A stretch of 50,000 nucleotides of DNA from Cristatella mucedo (lineage: Eukaryota > Bryozoa > Phylactolaemata > Cristatellidae), in assembly GCA_009760855.2 (NCBI GenBank), contig WPIO01000128.1, positions 265,001-315,000 on the forward strand, written 5' to 3'. The notes under the pieces are model-generated. The model did no database searches. It saw nothing but the letters and a program-made list of their open reading frames with translations, and was not told the DNA's origin. Shown in pieces: positions 23,480 through 34,682 of the stretch (the stretch's first letter is position 1; every line of letters begins with the position of its first letter). The translations under genes were made by a program, and so were the position numbers.

Positions 23480-24475
23480 GCATTTGCTCGAAGTGGCATG
23501 TACGGGACCAATACATGGCGACCCATGTGAGGCAGAGGGAACACGACGCTCTTCATCCGTCGATCGCCCGGAAGCCGTCGCAGCTCCTCCAGCAACGGAA
23601 CGGAACGCATGGCTAAACCGCTTGGGTTTTTTGACGACGGCCGTGCAGCCATGTTCATCTCCACCTGAAGAGGCTTAAGGGCTTTTCTTAGTAGCCCGGC
23701 AAAAATTGAATTGCAGTAGCCCAACCCAAACAGAACCATGGCGCCAGTAAGCTCTTTAGAGAGTCACCATGGTAGGCACTCCTTAATCTTGGTCAGAAAT
23801 CGAACATGGTGACGACTAGTTGTAAAAGACGTCACACTGGATGAAACTTTTAAGCGTCAAGCGGTCATCAAAGAGGACACCTAAATCACTAGCACACGAT
23901 GACGGTCACACTGCAGCATTACCGATTAGATGACCAGGCTCTCCCTCGTAGAGTCTAGCCGTACGCTTAGGGTGTCTTATGTAGGAGTTCGGTTTTGTCG
24001 TCATCGTTTAGCCTGCGAGAATTTGCCAGCGTCTACTGCCAAACGTCTGCAAGACGGGCATTCAGTTTATTAGTCGATGGGGCTAATTGCGTTGGTTTCG
24101 ATGAAGAGTGCAGATGGCTGCCGTCAGTGCACAGGTGTACAGGTGGCTGTCGTCAGTGAACGAGTGACAGGCTGACGCCAAGGACCGGTGTCGCTTTCCG
24201 CGAGGCTACGTATACGTGCACAATGTCAAAGTGCCGAGAGTGGACCATTTCGGAAAGGTCTAAGCTGACTGGTCTGCTAGATGAGACCGCGTCAGAGCCT
24301 CGTCTCCCGGCAGACTGCGTCGGAGCCTCGTTCTCGGGTCACCGAGCGTCATTCTCAATCGTTCAGGCAGAATATTGTGATCGGTATAGGTATCCGGTGG
24401 TAGTGCTGAGTGTAGTTGGTATACCAATAATAATTCGTATGCAGTGTACTGCATATCTGCCTGCAGCTCCACAAG
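23480..24475 (-). mobile_element. Degenerate LINE reverse transcriptase
   Basis: On the minus strand a broken CR1/Jockey-type reverse transcriptase can be read with motifs in the right order and spacing. DTYTDHNILPERLRMTLG at 24394-24341 stands for DTVDHxILLxRL. FTDDSHLY near 24160-24137 stands for the catalytic YADDTQLY box. RLNDDDKTELLHKT at about 24015-23972 stands for LNxDKTE. DLGVLFDDRLTL is at about 23886-23851. GYCNSIFAGLL and then NMAAR at 23721-23640 stand for DYCNSLLAGLP and NAAAR. A much altered LHWLP block lies near 23560. Distances of about 82, 45, 43 and 55 codons fit a full domain. Several frameshifts and the change of the first YADD residues show it is inactive. Confidence 0.8.
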
Positions 24476-24524
24476 GCCGGAGCGACTCAGAGGGTATTAG
24501 GTTAGGGAGTTTCCTACAGCGAGC

Positions 24525-24700
24525 TCCAGGCGGCTTTCGGTGCGAATTCGGCATCCAACATAGACTGCATCTCGAGAAACAAAGAGAAAGTAAGAAGCAT
24601 AGCAGAGTCAGAAGGGCATGCAAGTAACAGCTCGGTCAAGGCTAAATAGGGTGCCGTCAAGGTTATGATATGCAGTCAGCAGCGTGAGAGAAGATGTTGC
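24525..24700 (-). mobile_element. D-family repeat, internal part
   Basis: It shares gctttcggtgcgaattcgg, aagaagcatagcagagtcag and a cagtcagcagcgtgagagaa segment with the copy at 38685. The 3' tail is missing. Confidence 0.6.
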
Positions 24701-24809
24701 TGCCTAATATTTGTGAAAGCAAGTTCTACAGTGTATAACCTGCCGAGCTCAAGCTACTGTCGCCAACGGCCTTCAAGCGTAGGCATGGAATAGATAATTT
24801 GGTAAGAGT

Positions 24810-24870
24810 AAGAAATTGTACTCTATAGAGCACCCAAACAGAGTTAAATCTCTATCTAGGCTCTTTGTAT
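24810..24870 (-). mobile_element. C-family tail fragment
   Basis: On the minus strand: gcctagatagagatttaact, then ctgtttgggtgctctatag. Short and diverged. Confidence 0.5.
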
Positions 24871-25307
24871 ACGCTGGTTAATGAAGCGTGTCACTTCATT
24901 AGTGATGACATTCGGGACATTCCGATCGTGGCTGTGCTCTTTTTGTGCTTATGACAAATTAAGAAACATTCTCACAATCGGAAAACTATGGTTAGCATGA
25001 TGCTGGGTGGTTCTTAGCTTTCTTATATTATATATCTCGTAAAGGACAGGTTGTGACAACAATCTCCACGTCCAAAGCTCGCCCGTGCGGTTGTCTGGTG
25101 GCCATAGCAGGCCTCCGACGTCGCGCCGCTCGGGCGACGACTCGGTCGAGCGACGCTTGAGTGTCGCCCGGGTGTCGCCCAGTGCTACAGCGAGCTCGGC
25201 TCGTCCTAGGTCCTGCATCCAGCGAGGCCTGACTGAGTCCGAAGAATTGACTACAACCTCGCTCGCTCGGCGTCTCTGACTAGCGTCTCTGCTCCCTACT
25301 TGCCTCC

Positions 25308-25385
25308 GTACTAGCCCAGGGGGGTGGGAGACCAAGTCCGAGTACTAGCCCACGGGGTGGTGTGGGGGTGGGAGACCAAGTCCGC
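25308..25385. repeat. Imperfect G-rich tandem duplication
   Basis: Two copies of a unit that starts gtactagccca and ends gtgggagaccaagtccg. The second copy has an extra G-rich insert. Confidence 0.75.
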
Positions 25386-27503
25386 AGAAGCGACTTAGCC
25401 GCCTGCTCGACCTTTGACTTTTCGATCTAGCTTCAGCTTAGTCTGACGACGCTGCGGCGACCGACCGACCGATCAGCGATTCCCGCGGCAGCAAAACGCA
25501 CTTCGCCCATTCATTTGGATTTTGTTTTGTTTTGAAAATTCGGATTTTGTTCGGCCTCTTTTGGTGTCGTGCTGTGTACAACCGCCTTGTTTCTTTTTGT
25601 AATTGCTCAAAAATGTTGGACCGTACGGATTATCCACCGAGGTCGGATCGAAGCGAAGAAAGTTGGCCGTTTTGATAGAGCATCGAGAACGTGTCAAATG
25701 GTCGCTCGAATTTAGTGCGTGACAATCGGGACACGCACTTACGATGGGAAAATATTTATCGTCACGTTATCAGTGTTCTCAAAGCTGAGCTATAGGCTTA
25801 GGGGGAATATGAATGCACTAAGCAGCTAGCAGAAGCTAGGATAAGCCTAAAATCTGGCGGGAATGCGTCTCGATTAGTTATTTTGAGCTTCTGTGAACAC
25901 GTCTTTTATTTTGAATCAAAAGTTGCCTTTAGACGCGAAGAAGCAGCAGAACTTCATTCAGCTCCACCGCCTTTACTCTTTAATTCTAATGAAGTCTCTT
26001 GAATTCAGATGTGGCTACGAAGTGAGTGAGAGAGAGATAGAGGGGAGAGAAAGTGCATACATACAGTATGTAACGTGTATGATGCCATATCCATTACACG
26101 TTGACTCCGAAACGCAGTAATTTTGGCTGCGTCCCGCGTTGACTTTTTGTGAAATAGTCGCGATCGGTAGAGATTGGCGAAGAGATTAACTAGGCTACCT
26201 AAAACTTGGACTGCTATTGCTCTACGATTTCCGGGCAAGACAGTCGGCCGTCTCAATGCCTTCGCTCGTTAGGCATCTACCGACGGTTCATTTTTATGAC
26301 GTACGCAGGCTGTTTGCGCCTACGACATCGACACGTAGTTTGTGTCTTGGACATCCACAGGTGGCTTGAGCCGAGGATGACATCCTCGGGTAGTTTTGCG
26401 GCTGAAAACACTTTTCGAAGAACTAGTTGTCCGAGACTTCATCAGTTCGGGCTCTCGGAGGCTTTAACGTTTGGACCGTCGGAGTTTTTTCGGAACGCTG
26501 CAATTGTGCAGCCGAGAGGCCGAGCCTCCAGGAGCAGGATCCTTGCTCATTGCCTACCGGCAATTGCTCTCGCTTTGGAGATTCTGTCTCTTCGCTAAAT
26601 AGGATCGTCTCGGTCGGTCGAAAATCCTCGGCGGCGGCTTTGCCAGATCTCCCAAACGCTCGCAGTAGCGCACGCCGCCAGCGTTTGGGGCTCTGTGCTT
26701 GCGGCGAAGCTTGGGAGTCTCCTGCTCGACCCACGTGATTCCCCGCGTGATCGTGCAGCCGAAGACCCCACACTTGTGCTTACACGGGAGCTCAGATGCC
26801 TGCCAGGCTGCTGTTGAAGAATGCCGACGCTGCAGGCGTACCAGGTGTACAAGGTGGACTAGGTGCTCTATCGGCTTCGGCGATGGCGGCGGTTTCGGAG
26901 GCGGCGACAGCGGCCGCTGTCGTCATTTGACGCCGTCAGGCGGCTTCCTCTCTTGCTGCTTGGGCTTCGCTGGGCAGGGCTTCGCTGTTTGTCCACCAAG
27001 GAGCACAAACAGTGCAAGTGGCTGTCGAATGTATGGCATCGACGCTGTTGTGTTTTGCTAATTTCGCTGGGGCTGACGGAGCTAAATAAACGATCGCCCG
27101 AGGCTGTGCTCACAATGGCCGGATTCTATAGCGTCTGAGCTCGATTGATCACTTCCAGCTCAAGTGCTGCTGCTGCACTGGCTATCCCAATGCACAGATT
27201 CGTGCTGTTCACACCTTATGTCCCAGGCACTGTGAATAAATCAGCTTTTTTTGCATTGATCGTCTCAAGACAGTGTGATCGCGAGTCAAACTTGACTCCT
27301 CGTTATTTTATTACTGCTTCTGCCAGCTCTTCGGTGCACGTGCCTGATTTGTTGACGAAGTTCGATTTGAGTCCCTGCGAAGGCTCCTGGCAGCGTCATT
27401 TACGCTCGATGCAAAAGCTGGGACTGGCTGCACGAGCAGCGCGACTATCCTGTCGAGCGAGAGCGATTTACCTGAGCAGCGAGCAGAGCTCAGGCACGTC
27501 TCG

Positions 27504-27553
27504 GGAGTCTCCCGATGTGGGCTCTTACGTAGGAGCCCACATCGGGAGACTCC
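27504..27553. repeat. 50-bp near-perfect palindrome
   Basis: Left arm 27504-27524 (starts ggagtctcccgatgtgg) and right arm 27533-27553 are exact reverse complements (21 bp each). The 8-nt middle, ttacgtag, pairs except for one T/G pair. A further small palindrome, cctacgtagg, follows within 10 bp. It can form a cruciform or an RNA hairpin. Confidence 0.92.
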
Positions 27554-28397
27554 TACTCCTACGTAGGCTCGTGCTCAGCCAGTGTGAGCACCCCAGGCAG
27601 GCAGGCTGCAGCAGCCTCGTCAGCTATAGCCACTCCCCACCCTGGGGGGCTGCGGACATTGATCGCTCGCCGAGTTCCGATCGTCGCCCACGCTAAAATT
27701 TCGCTGCCTGTCGGCGCCCGACGGCTCGGCGGACGCGGATGGTTGGGCGTTCGAGAGCGTCGTGGGCCCAAGCCGCCGGCTAGCCGCTAGCCGGGTCCGA
27801 GCGGGCGGTTTGAATGGGCCGGCGATGATTGCTCATAGGTTGCCAATGTAAACTATTTCTCGTCAGCCCGGCACACACGCCAAAGTGATTGGTTGTGTTC
27901 GCGATCAGCCTGGCGTGCTCGGCCTTTGTGAGAGGGCTCGGCACTGGCTCGGCCGGTGCTGCTGCTTCTGTCCGCCTGCCGAGTCGGTCGGCTTCCTCCT
28001 ATCGGCCAGTCAATCATGAGCCAGGCCGTCGGCGCTGGCTAAGCCTCTCCGGCTCCTCGGCTGCCCGAGACGCCTCCTCGGAAGCTCAGCTGCTACTCGG
28101 GACGATACATGGTCGGTCGGTCGGTCGGTCGGTCGACTTGCACTCACCTCGGGAGCATAACCTCTGTCGCAGCCGGTTCCTGCCGTCCTTTCCGACAGCA
28201 CCGACGGTAGAAGCAGGCGAGCAAGCGGCACATGGCCAGCAGCCGAACGCTCGCTGGCCGAGAGCAGTGGATCGGCAGGGCACGCCGGGCTGCGATGGCC
28301 TGCTAGAGGTCGTCAAGGAGGCCGGCTCGACGACAGGGAGGCGTGGCTAGGCAGCCGAGCCGTAAGCCTGGCTAGTGCAGCCAGCTAGGCGGCTGCA

Positions 28398-28437
28398 GCA
28401 GCTGATCACGGACAGCGGCAGCTGATCACGGACAGCG
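28398..28437. repeat. 20-bp tandem duplication
   Basis: Two identical copies of gcagctgatcacggacagcg, followed by a diverged third start. Confidence 0.92.
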
Positions 28438-28474
28438 GCAGCTGCCGCTGCTGAGGGCAGCCTGGCCTGAGGCC

Positions 28475-28649
28475 ATGATCAGGAAGTTTGCTGCAACGAA
28501 GCAGCCGGATGCTGCCGAGCAGGCAGCCACAGCCACAGCAGCTGCAGCCGACGCAGTTGCTGGTGCTGCTGCTGCTGCTGCTTCGGCTTCAGCCTCGGGC
28601 GAGCCGCCTCGGGCCGAGCCGAGGAGGTGGCAAGCAGAGCAAGGGCAAG
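28475..28649 (+). CDS. Possible alanine-rich first exon (uncertain)
   Basis: An ATG in a GC-rich setting opens a frame of 58 codons and one base that begins MIRKFAATKQPDAAEQAA. It then becomes alanine-rich (AAAADAVAGAAAAAASASAS) and ends before a plausible donor, GGGCAAG|GTAACC. It lies at the downstream end of the CpG-rich belt, a good place for a first exon. No family is recognised. Its phase (1) does not fit a simple join to the ANKRD6-like exon 1 using the visible acceptor at 33396, so it would belong to another transcript. Compositional chance is a serious alternative, since GCT/GCA repeats are common here. Confidence 0.2.
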
Positions 28650-29149
28650 GTAACCGAGCAGCAGTCTCCTAGCTGCACCCAGACACGCCTCCTTCTCTAC
28701 CTGCAGCATGCGGCTTGCCTGCCAAGCAGAAGCAGCAGCTCGGTTGATTGGCTGCCTCAGTGCCATGCAGCACGCAATGGTTGTACCCTGTCACCTGCCG
28801 GTCTCTTATTTGGCTAGCTGGGGTGGCTAGCTGGGTTATAGTAGCTGCCCTCGAACTCTCGAGAGATCGATGCTCGAATGCGTGCAAGTTGCCCAGGCCT
28901 GGGCACAGGCTTCTTCTGTCACTGGCTCCAGCTCCGGCGTCGATGCCGATGCATCGACGATGCTGCATCGGTTTCTTCCTTGCTTCCACGCTTGGACTTG
29001 TCCACGCTTGCCTCTGACCGGACCGGAAGCATGCTTTTGACAGCAACCGCAAGCTTTTTCTGCCGCTAACCATTCGGTCATTCTTCATTTGCAGCCCATG
29101 TAAAGTACCTAGAAAGACATGTTTAAGTTCTCTGAGGGCCCAATACAGG

Positions 29150-29217
29150 TATCGTTATTATTACAGTATTATTATTATTATTGTTTACTATTATTATTGT
29201 TGTTATTATTATTGCAC
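29150..29217. repeat. (TTA)n microsatellite
   Basis: Interrupted TTA/TTG trinucleotide repeat. Confidence 0.9.
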
Positions 29218-29534
29218 GAACCGAAGGCAAGTGTCGAAGGAATCCCTTGCCCATTAGTCGAAATTATTAAGGTAGGGACCAAGTCGGTATGGTACCCACT
29301 ACATTCGTACATGCACGTGCCAGTGTGCAGGTGCTGGTAGCTGGCAACGAGTTTGCAGCAAGCTCCCCTTCGACAAAGGAATAATGCCGAGCATAAATCT
29401 TGGAGCGTACCTGCACTGACTCTTGCCCAATCCCAATCGTCCACCATTTGTATACGTCACGGATATTCACCAGTGATTTGGATGGTAGGCTCGTTTGATT
29501 GGCATCACTGCTTCTGCCTTGGCTTGCCTGCAGC

Positions 29535-29600
29535 TTTACAACCCGAGTCGTGAGTTTGAGTCGCCTGGCAGGCAATCCTGTCTTGCCTACTTGAAGTTGG
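29535..29600 (+). mobile_element. SINE family A head fragment
   Basis: The sequence acccgagtcgtgagtttgag followed by a ggcaggcaatcc segment resembles the tRNA-like half of the copy at 40715. No body or tail is visible. Confidence 0.35.
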
Positions 29601-30739
29601 GTACTAACCGCTAGGCTCTTCTGCTGCTCTGTACATGAGGAATCTGATGGGTTTATTCCCTTCAAGGCCGAATAGTCAGCCAAATAATTATTCACTATTC
29701 TCCCAAATAGTAGAGATCGGATCGATAAGAAAAGTGGTCACATCAGTTCCGGCATATGAGGCTGCTACAGCGAGTGCACTGAAGTAACTCTTTCAATAAA
29801 GTAATATAAGTGTACGGATTATTTCGCCGGCAGCAGATACAAAATTACATGCAGTTAGCAAGTAGTCAAACTAATGAAGGGCAACTTTAGCCTACACTTA
29901 AAGTTTTGAATGCTGTCGGTAGACCTATTCTGGTACACTTTTCCCATTAGGTCGAATCGGTGAAATTCGATGCAGACTATTCATTGCTATCTGCTGTAAT
30001 CTGTAATCTGCTGTTTAATTGGATCCTTTTTGAGCTACTCCCTCAGCAGATGGCCGGCACGGGTGCCATATTCCGTCGTGCCTGGCTGCTCTCTGCCGCC
30101 CGACAGAGCACTGGAGGAGTCCCGGGGGGGGGGGAGGCAATATAGCGAGCATACGTCACATCGGCAGCAGAAGCAGCAGCTGGTCATGACAGACTCGTGA
30201 TGCGTTTGTGGGGAGCAGATGATGCTAGACTGGCATCATGACCTTCAGAGCACAGGTGGAGCAGCAGCTGCAGCAGCAAGGTAGCAATGGCTGCAATGAC
30301 AGCAGCAGCAGCATATTGCAGAGAGCAGCGAGGAAGCTGGGAGAGCCGACTCAGCCTCAGGCGGCACAGGCTTGGCACTGGCCTCTGCTTGATAGATCTT
30401 GGCCAAAACTTGCCAGGCACGTTAATCTCAAGCCCCCTCACTGCCAGACACGATTTATGCACTCATTAGGAAGTCACGTGAACTCCATTTGTCAGCTCCG
30501 GCTGGGCTTCTTGGCAACCGGGTTTCAGTGGAGAAGCTGGATGCAGTTGCTAAGCTAAATGACAGTTGTGGGCAGCAAAGAAAGAGTGCTGGCCCCCCAC
30601 ACGGTGCTTCTCAGGTCGGTGCTTGTTTGGCTGGCCCCAGCTCAACCCGCTGCATCCATTCCCTCCGATCCGATCGAAGCATTGCCCCTGTGTTGCCATA
30701 GCAACGGAAGACACCGTGCTACCTCGGCTGATGCCGCCT

Positions 30740-30802
30740 TTGTTGCATCTGCTGCATCTGCTGCTGCTTCTTCTGCTGCTGCAGCAGCAGCAGCAGCTGG
30801 TG
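30740..30802. repeat. Interrupted CTG/CAG repeat
   Basis: CTGCTG and CATCTG units run into GCAGCAGCAGCAGCAG. The first half is CTG and the second half is CAG, so the two parts can pair with each other. Confidence 0.8.
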
Positions 30803-32988
30803 CTGCCATTTTTATTACTGCTGAACCTATTGTCGTTGCGTCAGAGAGCTACTTTATTGTGCTGGCAAGTGCACCACTGTCAGAGCAGCACAGGCAGTCA
30901 CAGTGCACGAGTGCACAACAAGCAGCAAGATCGTGCTGCTGTAGCTGCTGCTGCTGACAGTCAGTCCATCGCTGAGGCAGCAGCCAGTGGGTGGGGTGAG
31001 CTGAAGTGGGGGCTGGCCACTTGATGAGTTGTCATGGCTTCGGTGCAGCCAGTCTGACGACAGGCCAAGTACACACGTGCAGAGACACTTCATCAATAAC
31101 ATCCACTTTTTCCACCGTTCTGTGCTGATGTCCGCTGGTTATTTCCGAAACTAGTATGTCTGTGCATGTTAAAGATTGGTGACTTGCACTCACTACTGGA
31201 GCTACTACGACAATTAGAAATATTAAACCGCGGTCGTCTTCTGATTCTTAAGGTGCACTATAAACATCGCAAAACATGTTTATGCACATGTATATACATA
31301 TGTATACATATTAAAACACGTTCTGAGAGATCTTATCGTGTAAGGTTTAGTGTTTAAGGTTTGTATGCATTTTAAGGATGGTGGTTTAGGGTTGCACTAT
31401 TTAGCTATTATAGTTTATGGTTTGAGGTTTACAGCCACTGGCTACCATGTCTAACTTTCTGCTACGAGTTCTGTGCCCGAATCAGAAATTTTGCCGTTCT
31501 ATGCTTAACGATGCCGTTAGTATCAGCTAATTTCGGAGCTTACAGTCAGTCCATTGCTGTGCAATCAATCGTACAGTTATGCAATTGATTATACAATTAT
31601 GCAGCCGATTCTGTCATTTTCAATGTGCAGGACTCAGTATAGATCTTGCTCTGCATGCTTGATTGTTGCATGCAGGCATGCTGCACGCATGCCTGCCTTG
31701 CAGTTTGCTGTCACGTGGCTCCGGACACCTTGCTGCCTGTGTTGCCTCGGCTGGCTGTCGCACTCGTTCACTCATCTTCGCAGTGAACTAAACGAGATTA
31801 CCTCGCTCGGAGCCTTACTGCGGAGGTCCGGCTAAATCTGCTCGAGCAGCTCGTACAACAGCTTGCTGTTCATCATGGATGGCTGGGGCACATCACTAGC
31901 AGCCAAAGCAGCTGTGCATGCATGCTATGCACCCCTGGTGTAGCCACAGTCTCACTGCCCTTTGGTCTGCTCGGCTGGTCGTGCGGCAGTAGGCTCTGAC
32001 TGGCTGCTACCGCTTGTTACACAGATGCAAAAGCATTCCATCGCCTACACCCCGTGGTTGTTATAAGTTTTTGCTGTAACCAAAGCCTGCACTCCATTTT
32101 TGGGCATTCGAGATGCAAGGCTCTGCTGCAGCTGCAGCTGCAGCTGCTGTGTTTGATGGTGCTTGCATGCACCACATTCCTAGAAATATTCGGCGTCAGG
32201 AAAGGGGACTTTCGTATAATCGCTCGCTCTGCCTCTTGTACTTGTCTACTAAGCTTTAGCTCATTCGTGTCACATCACAAGCCAGTGCTGACGTAGTAAG
32301 GCCAGGACGATTACAGGCTGAGGCCTTTGAGGCTTTGAATTTCTTTGGGGTAGCTGCACCAAGCACACCAACCTGCTGCTACTGCTGCTGCTGCTTGCCC
32401 AGCAGCTGCCACCAAAACCACCACCGACGAATGAATCCCATTCGTGTAAATACAGAAGCAGACAGTAAACAGGATCGGTGGAGGGGTAGCAGAGGCTGCA
32501 AGGATAGATAAGACAGACCACTTCCACTTGGCTAACCACCTACGGCCACTCAGTGGCAAATGACGCAAATGCTTCACTTCGGCACTTAGCAAAGATTTCG
32601 TTTTGCATAATGTTAATATTATCGCTGCAGACGTATGCCTGGTGTGGCACATGCATGCGTGGCAGCGGCCTCGAATGTGGCAGCTCACCTATGAGGGCAA
32701 CTCGCCTTTGCACTTCTGTGTGACACACATGGGTGCATGGTACAAGATTCGCGGCCCGGCTCTGGTGGCCGGAGAAAACTCGAGCTCGTCTTGCAAGCCA
32801 GCATTTATTATGCCAGCATATTTATCTTTACTAGCTAAAGCAAGAAAGTCCATCACGCCGAAAGATGATGCATTTGCATCAAGCGGCAAGATGGTGCATT
32901 GCTGTCTGCGGTAGCGGAACTACTTTGACTCAGCAAAGTGAGTCCACAGGCAGTAAGCTCCTTGTATATGTATATATATATTTTTTCA

Positions 32989-33054
32989 AACTATTAATAT
33001 ATATATAGGCATTTATATATACGCATATATATAATAATAATAATATTAATAGTT
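32989..33054. repeat. AT-rich inverted repeat
   Basis: Arms aactattaatat (32989-33000) and atattaatagtt (33043-33054) enclose TA-rich sequence that can also pair. Confidence 0.8.
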
Positions 33055-33239
33055 GGAACCAGTCATTGCTGTTTACCAATGGGTGAGCTAGCGTTGACTA
33101 CGGCGCTGGCGCTCAAACGTTGCTCCTGTAATAATGAGGCTCCTCCATTATCACAGGGCACCACGGCCGGCTGACCTAATCTAGCTGTGGTAGTGGTGCT
33201 CCTGCAGACACACATGCACGACCGTCGTCTGCACGCGAA

Positions 33240-33484
33240 AGCTCTTACTCGCCGAGCGTGCACGCTGTGCGCGGTCGGCGCGGTCCAGCCGTCCGGCTCG
33301 TGGCTGACAGGCACGCACTGCTAGCTATCGATGCAGAGTCCTTGCGTTGCTGTTACCTCTTCGCTTGCGCTCGCCTGTGGCTGCTGCCTATTTGCAGCAG
33401 CCGCTGTCTCCGCGTGATTTGCATGCGCGACAGCCTTGGGTGCTTACCGTAGGGCCGCCCAAGTCAGCGCTGACAGCCGGTGAC
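33240..33484 (+). promoter_or_regulatory. CpG-rich sequence just upstream of the first ATG
   Basis: This stretch is rich in CG dinucleotides compared with the AT-rich 32940-33060 before it. It probably holds the 5' untranslated part of exon 1 and perhaps the promoter. A possible 3' splice site, TATTTGCAG, ends at about 33396 and could mark the 5' edge of the first coding exon. Out-of-frame ATGs occur near 33330 and 33421. No TATA box is convincing. Transcript data would be needed to place the start. Confidence 0.3.
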
Positions 33485-33667
33485 ATGAAAGGTAGGCCGT
33501 CGTACGAGGGCTGCTCCCTAGCCGAGGTCATGGCCGAGAAGAGGCGAGCCACTGCGGCCTTGATAAACGGTGACTTTGACCAGCAGCTTCGCTTGGCCGC
33601 GAGTCAGGGCGACGCCGGCAAGGTGCACGACCTCGTCGAACAGGGAGCCCGATTGCTGCCCGACAAG
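33485..33667 (+). CDS. ANKRD6: ANKRD6-like exon 1: N-terminus and first ankyrin repeat
   Basis: This exon encodes 61 residues. The first 30 or so are a leader (MKGRPSYEGC, then EKRRATAAL). They are followed by a cap ankyrin repeat, LRLAASQGDAGKVHDLVEQG, ending GARLLPDK. The same place in vertebrate ANKRD6 is a degenerate first repeat ending in GAR plus a short link. I chose ATG 33485 because it is the first in-frame ATG after the in-frame TGA at 33305 and has a purine at -3. A second ATG at 33530, with G at -3 and +4, would give a 46-residue exon and is a fair alternative start. The donor is AAG|GTTCGA, a weak match to consensus. Reading through it enters 18 GCT codons and stops at 33806-33808. 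The 5' boundary of the exon is not visible. Confidence 0.72.
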
Positions 33668-33677
33668 GTTCGAGCTG

Positions 33678-33679
<2 letters not shown>

Positions 33680-33733
<54 letters not shown>
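33680..33733. repeat. (CTG/GCT)18 run 12 bp into intron 1
   Basis: Eighteen uninterrupted GCT triplets in the frame of exon 1, then ACT and three more Ala codons. It begins 12 bp after the exon 1 donor. Confidence 0.97.
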
Positions 33734-33744
<11 letters not shown>

Positions 33745-33924
33745 GTTCCAGGCCCTCTTCCCCCTCCACTCATCTGGCCCGGCAGCGCCGAGCTGTTTGG
33801 CCTCCTAGCGGTCCCTGCAGCCCCCTATGCTGGCACGCGTATACGCAGAGATGGCCTGCTGAATGGCTCTCACGCGCTCGCGCAGCCAATGATCATGCAC
33901 CGATCTTCGCGGGACGACGAGCAA

Positions 33925-33966
33925 AAAGTGCAAAGTACAAAGTGCAAAGTACGAAGTGCAAAGTTC
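33925..33966. repeat. 14-bp tandem repeat, three copies
   Basis: Units aaagtgcaaagtac, aaagtgcaaagtac and gaagtgcaaagttc in exact register. Confidence 0.93.
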
Positions 33967-34631
33967 CTCATCATCCTGCCTCGCTGCAGCCGTCTCTCGC
34001 TTGCCGACAGGATCCTTGCGACAACTGATCCTTGCTTCAGCAAGTCCTTGCTGCCCAGCTCTCTGTCATGTCGGTCTTGTTCGTCGAATAAACGACCCCT
34101 CTGCTACCAGACAAGGCAGCAATCCGTCCCCCCATTCAGGCCGCCGCCGTTGCTCCAGTGCCGAGAGTCAGCCGCATCGTCGCCAAGCTGCATTCTTCTG
34201 CCTAACTACTGCTGACGGTGATGGCACGCAAGCCGAGATCAGGTCCCACTCACTCGGGGAAGCAGCAGGTGTGGTCAGATGGAGAGTGGGTCGTTCTTTT
34301 AGCCCAGTCACTGTTAGTAACATGAGCATTGTTCACTGCAATGGCTCTCATTGTGCTGGCCACTGGAGCTTGCATCAGACAGCTGCACATTAGCCACCGT
34401 GCCAGCCGATCCATATTCTGCTGTCAGCTGTCATTCGGCCATCGCACATGCACCCGTCTTCGTGTTCAAGCATTTGCTAATTGGTTGCATCAATTGATCC
34501 TAAACTGCGCTGGCTCCTTGCAAGGCAATCTGCCGGTATATTGCCCTTGGGCTACATGCAAAAGACCCCAAGTTGCATGACATCTGCAGCTTCCTGAAGT
34601 CGCCGCACGGGATTAGCCAATCAAGCTGCCA

Positions 34632-34682
34632 TTGCTGCTGCCGCTGCTGCTTCTGCTGCTGCTGCTGCTGCCGCTGCTTCTT
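34632..34682. repeat. Interrupted CTG repeat in intron 1
   Basis: CTGCTGCCGCTGCTGCTTCTG and similar units over about 50 bp. Confidence 0.85.

Larger units (their letters stand above)
25080..28360. other. CpG-rich belt without a recognised gene
   Basis: CG dinucleotides are frequent, most strongly at 25090-25290, 26590-26960 and 27640-28360 (for example gtcgcgccgctcgggcgacg and a fivefold GGTC at 28114-28133). Open frames up to about 180 codons occur on both strands but start at non-ATG codons, match no family I know, and one runs across a large palindrome. It may hold promoters or untranslated exons. Confidence 0.35.
28680..32985. other. Low-complexity-rich intergenic stretch
   Basis: Contains short CTG/CAG tracts (28560-28580, 30750-30800, 30940-30955, 32140, 32370-32400), a G run of ten at 30124-30133, and telomere-like TTTAGGGTT once at 31385. 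No exon or transposon domain could be supported. Confidence 0.5.

Noticed and set aside
27145-27696. 183-codon plus-strand frame in the CpG-rich belt
   Set aside because: It starts at a non-ATG codon, has no recognisable domain, and runs through the 50-bp palindrome. Probably open by composition.
31320-31435. Interstitial telomere repeat
   Set aside because: Only one TTTAGGGTT and several loose GGTTT-like words. Not a tandem array.
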